Shown here: positions 5,033 through 6,584 of the stretch, piece by piece
Numbering within the stretch: position 1 is the first letter of the stretch
How the letters are laid out: the number at the start of each line of letters is the position of its first letter
Source of the DNA: Candidatus Caccousia avistercoris
GTDB lineage: Bacteria > Bacillota > Clostridia > Oscillospirales > Acutalibacteraceae
Reading direction: 5' to 3'
Length of the DNA: 6,584 bases
Assembly (NCBI GenBank): GCA_018715025.1
Contig: DVMK01000094.1
Coordinates: 1-6,584, forward strand
The notes under the pieces: generated by a model
The model's input: the letters and a program-made list of their open reading frames with translations, nothing else
Told to the model about the DNA's origin: nothing
Databases searched by the model: none
Made by a program: the position numbers and the translations under genes

Positions 5033-5609
5033 GGCGGCCTCCCTTCCCCTTTACCAGTCGGTACCGGACGGCAAAGGTGTTTTGAAAATGGACATGAAGG
5101 GCCTCTTTCTCCTCGGAAGAAAGCCCTTCCTTTTTCACCAGAAGAAGGGGGCGTTCTGTTCCGCCCGAGACGGCAAAGAATTCCCCATCCTCAAAGCATT
5201 CGGAAAAATCAGTCCAATATTCCGTAATTTCTTCGTATTCGTCCCGCAAAATAAAATAATCCCGGTACAGCTGAAGCTGCGACGCAAGCCCCAGCACCGG
5301 GCTTTGGCGGAATTCCCGCCGCATCCCCTCCAGCTCGCACTCCGGCTGGAAAAACCAGAACCAGCAGGCAAGCGCCAGGAAAAGCAGGATAAAAAGCAGC
5401 GGCAGCCACATGCTTCCGTACTCCCGCAGGGAAGCCGGGGCGGTGCAGGCGGCAATGGCCCCGGCCATGACGCACACCCCCGCCCGCACCCCGGGCCTTG
5501 CCAGGGGGGAAGCCTGCCGGCTGACCAGCAGCGCGCCCCGGGCGTATTCCTCTGCGGTGAGGGTCTGGCTCACCTGGGCGACAGGGGTTTTTCCGTCATA
5601 GGCAGGCAA
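5004..5609 (-). CDS. YcxB-like membrane protein, second of three
   Basis: This 201-residue protein shares the order of its neighbours but is the most divergent. A short N-terminal part contains VSQTLTAEEYARGAL, matching the strand-helix opening of YcxB-like proteins. Then come a weak membrane segment at about 41-58, a strong one at 68-87, and a C-terminal soluble domain (100-185). There L-L-L-V-K-K (155-160) followed by a L-S-S-E-E-K helix corresponds to the PKR-plus-helix motif of the family. It ends in a basic, Gly-rich tail. The start is TTG, supported by a perfect AAAGGAGG 7 nt upstream (5617-5624) that overlaps the stop of the previous gene. No upstream in-frame alternative has such a site. 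An A7 run (5008-5014) lies right before its stop. The family assignment rests on layout and motif, not on alignment, so it is less certain than for the third copy. Confidence 0.75.
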   Translation of the reverse strand: MPAYDGKTPVAQVSQTLTAEEYARGALLVSRQASPLARPGVRAGVCVMAGAIAACTAPASLREYGSMWLPLLFILLFLALACWFWFFQPECELEGMRREFRQSPVLGLASQLQLYRDYFILRDEYEEITEYWTDFSECFEDGEFFAVSGGTERPLLLVKKEGLSSEEKEALHVHFQNTFAVRYRLVKGKGGRRGGSAGEKK

Positions 5610-5623
5610 GGCGGGGCCTCCTT

Positions 5624-6274
5624 TCAGTCAGATTCCCGGTGCGTGCCCGAAACCAGCATGGCCTGCACCTCAGGCAGGACGCCGGGTTCCACGCACCGCA
5701 GGGGAAGAATTACCATGTGCTTTTTCTTCGCGGGGAACAGCAGGATCATATTTTTGTACTCTACCCGCAGGCAGGAACCGTCCAGGGGGATTTCCCACTC
5801 CCCGTCGCCGCTGCCGATCTGCACCGCGTCGGCGTAGATCTCCATGTCAATGTTGGCAAGGCGCGGATTTTCGCAAATCTGCCTGGCCCGGTGCTTCCTG
5901 CCGAAATAGGGCACCAGGGCGGCGGCGGCCAGCGCCGCCAGGGCCACCACCCCGAAAAACAGGTTCAGGGTGCCCCCGGCCTGGGAATAGTAAAAGAAAA
6001 ACCAGACGGCCAGCAGCGCCAGCACAATGCACTGCACCAGGGCGCGGCGGCCCATGGTTTTGCTGAAGCCCGACTTTTCCAGGGCGGCGAACACCTCTTC
6101 CTTGCGCAGGGTGTACGAAAGCTTAATGCCTGTCTGCAGCTCCTCGTACGAGGCCGCGTCGTCGTCCACCACCAGCTCGGCCTCGCTGCCGTCCCATTGA
6201 ATGGGTTCGCCCTCCTCCTGTTCCGGCGGAGGGACGGGTTCCTGTTTCTCTTGTTCCTGTTGGAAGGTATCCAT
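5624..6274 (-). CDS. YcxB-like membrane protein, first of three
   Basis: This 216-residue protein is the first gene of the operon. An unusually long acidic, Gln/Pro/Glu-rich N-terminal arm (1-45) precedes the family-like opening IKLSYTLRKEEVFAALE (50-66). Membrane segments are at about 77-96 and 102-123, followed by a basic loop (GRKHRAR). The cytoplasmic domain contains MEIYADAVQI (144-153), then a strand with ILLFPAKKKHMVILPLRC (177-194), which lines up in place with the F.LPKR motif of the third copy. The ATG at 6272-6274 is chosen because AGGAG sits 7 nt before it; an in-frame GTG five codons upstream (6287-6289) directly precedes that AGGAG and would lack its own site. The stop overlaps the AAAGGAGG of the next gene. 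Function is unknown. Confidence 0.8.
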   Translation of the reverse strand: MDTFQQEQEKQEPVPPPEQEEGEPIQWDGSEAELVVDDDAASYEELQTGIKLSYTLRKEEVFAALEKSGFSKTMGRRALVQCIVLALLAVWFFFYYSQAGGTLNLFFGVVALAALAAAALVPYFGRKHRARQICENPRLANIDMEIYADAVQIGSGDGEWEIPLDGSCLRVEYKNMILLFPAKKKHMVILPLRCVEPGVLPEVQAMLVSGTHRESD

Positions 6275-6281
6275 TCTTTTG

Positions 6282-6286
6282 CTCCT
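6282..6286 (-). promoter_or_regulatory. RBS of the first YcxB-like gene
   Basis: AGGAG on the minus strand, 7 nt before ATG 6272-6274. It decides the start in favour of this ATG over the in-frame GTG at 6287-6289. Confidence 0.65.
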
Positions 6287-6293
6287 CACTGCT

Positions 6294-6308
6294 GCCGGGT
6301 ACCCCGGC
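6294..6308. promoter_or_regulatory. 5'-UTR hairpin with a T-run on the opposite strand
   Basis: GCCGGG (6294-6299) and CCCGGC (6303-6308) pair around TAC. On the plus strand the stem is followed by TTTTTTCTATTT, which looks like a short intrinsic terminator for antisense transcription leaving the operon. On the minus strand it lies in the leader, between the candidate promoter and the first RBS, where it could stabilise the mRNA or affect translation. It is only 6 bp, so its terminator strength is uncertain. Confidence 0.5.
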
Positions 6309-6324
6309 TTTTTTCTATTTGAGA

Positions 6325-6353
6325 ATTATAATTCAAAAAAATATATCTCTTAT
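6325..6353 (-). promoter_or_regulatory. Candidate sigma-A promoter of the operon
   Basis: A consensus -10 TATAAT is read on the minus strand at 6325-6330. The hexamer 17 nt upstream (about 6348-6353) is A-rich and a poor -35. The A/T-rich tract around it, in otherwise GC-rich DNA, fits a promoter. Transcription would start near 6318, giving a leader of roughly 44 nt before the first ATG. Confidence 0.45.
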
Positions 6354-6360
6354 TTTTCTC

Positions 6361-6584
6361 TCGCCGCGGTTCTCCCTGGGGGCAAAGCATGAGGGGAGCG
6401 GCGCGAACGATAGATTTACGGGGACGTTACCCCGGAAATATCAGTCTGTCGATAATCCCCAGCATGGTGCGCGGAAGATCGCAGAATCGGGAGCTACGCT
6501 CCCTGTCTGCTTACCCTTTTTGAAGCCGTTTCACGGCCATTTGCGGGGCTTTGCCCCTGCACCCCACCACCTTTTGAAAAAGGT
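6361..6584. other. Non-coding stretch with a chain of small hairpins
   Basis: I see no credible gene in this 224-bp end. It holds CGCCGC/GCGGCG enclosing TCCC/GGGA (6362-6403), CGGGG/CCCCG (6419-6434), a two-part stem GCAGA...TCTGC enclosing GGGAGC-TAC-GCTCCC (6481-6510), GCCGT-TTC-ACGGC (6525-6537), GGGGC-TTT-GCCCC (6545-6557) and ACCTTT-TGAA-AAAGGT (6569-6584, at the window edge). The last two, with the cytosine-rich link CTGCACCCCACCACC, resemble intergenic repeats I associate with gut clostridia, though I cannot confirm this here. It may be the end of a repeat or a structured RNA continuing past the window. Confidence 0.45.

Noticed and set aside
4671..5837. Plus-strand open frame of 388 codons opposite the YcxB-like genes
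   Set aside because: It is antisense to three genes that have good ribosome binding sites and membrane-protein features; its own product is Pro/Arg-rich and unlike any family.

Overview
The window looks like chromosomal DNA from a GC-rich, low-spore-type Firmicute, most likely a gut clostridium of the Oscillospiraceae/Ruminococcaceae kind. This is inferred from strong AGGAGG-type ribosome binding sites, GTG and TTG starts, YcxB-like membrane proteins, a clostridial-type GyrA and GC-rich coding DNA split by AT-rich promoter and terminator patches. The species cannot be named from the sequence alone.

Layout. All six confident genes lie on the minus strand and read from right to left. From the promoter end they are: three small membrane proteins with the YcxB-like layout (5624-6274, 5004-5609, 4433-5032), gyrA (1906-4440), a lipoprotein with an LprI/DUF1311-like domain (1192-1824), and a NUDIX hydrolase of the ADP-ribose pyrophosphatase type (591-1136). 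The first four genes overlap or nearly touch: a 14-nt gap, a 29-nt overlap and an 8-nt overlap. They are almost certainly one translationally coupled operon. The 81-nt and 55-nt gaps before the last two genes hold hairpins but no U-tract terminator, so read-through into them is plausible. A candidate promoter (TATAAT at 6325-6330, weak -35) sits in an AT-rich patch ahead of the first gene.

The left end (1-590) holds what may be the last codons of a plus-strand gene, a strong rho-independent terminator (34-70), and about 400 bp of GC-rich DNA without a credible gene. That stretch is built from consecutive hairpins, including one with a GNRA tetraloop and one with a perfect 12-bp stem. The right end (about 6361-6584) is a second non-coding stretch made of small hairpins. 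Both may be dispersed repeats or structured RNAs.

How the genes work together. GyrA is the DNA cleavage subunit of gyrase and is the only gene of certain function. Three tandem divergent YcxB-like proteins translationally coupled to gyrA is the most unusual arrangement here. No gyrB, recF or dnaN is visible, so this is not the usual origin-proximal gyrBA context. The lipoprotein would act at the outer face of the membrane, and the NUDIX enzyme in cytoplasmic nucleotide housekeeping. I see no transposase, CRISPR array, tRNA, rRNA or recognisable defence system.
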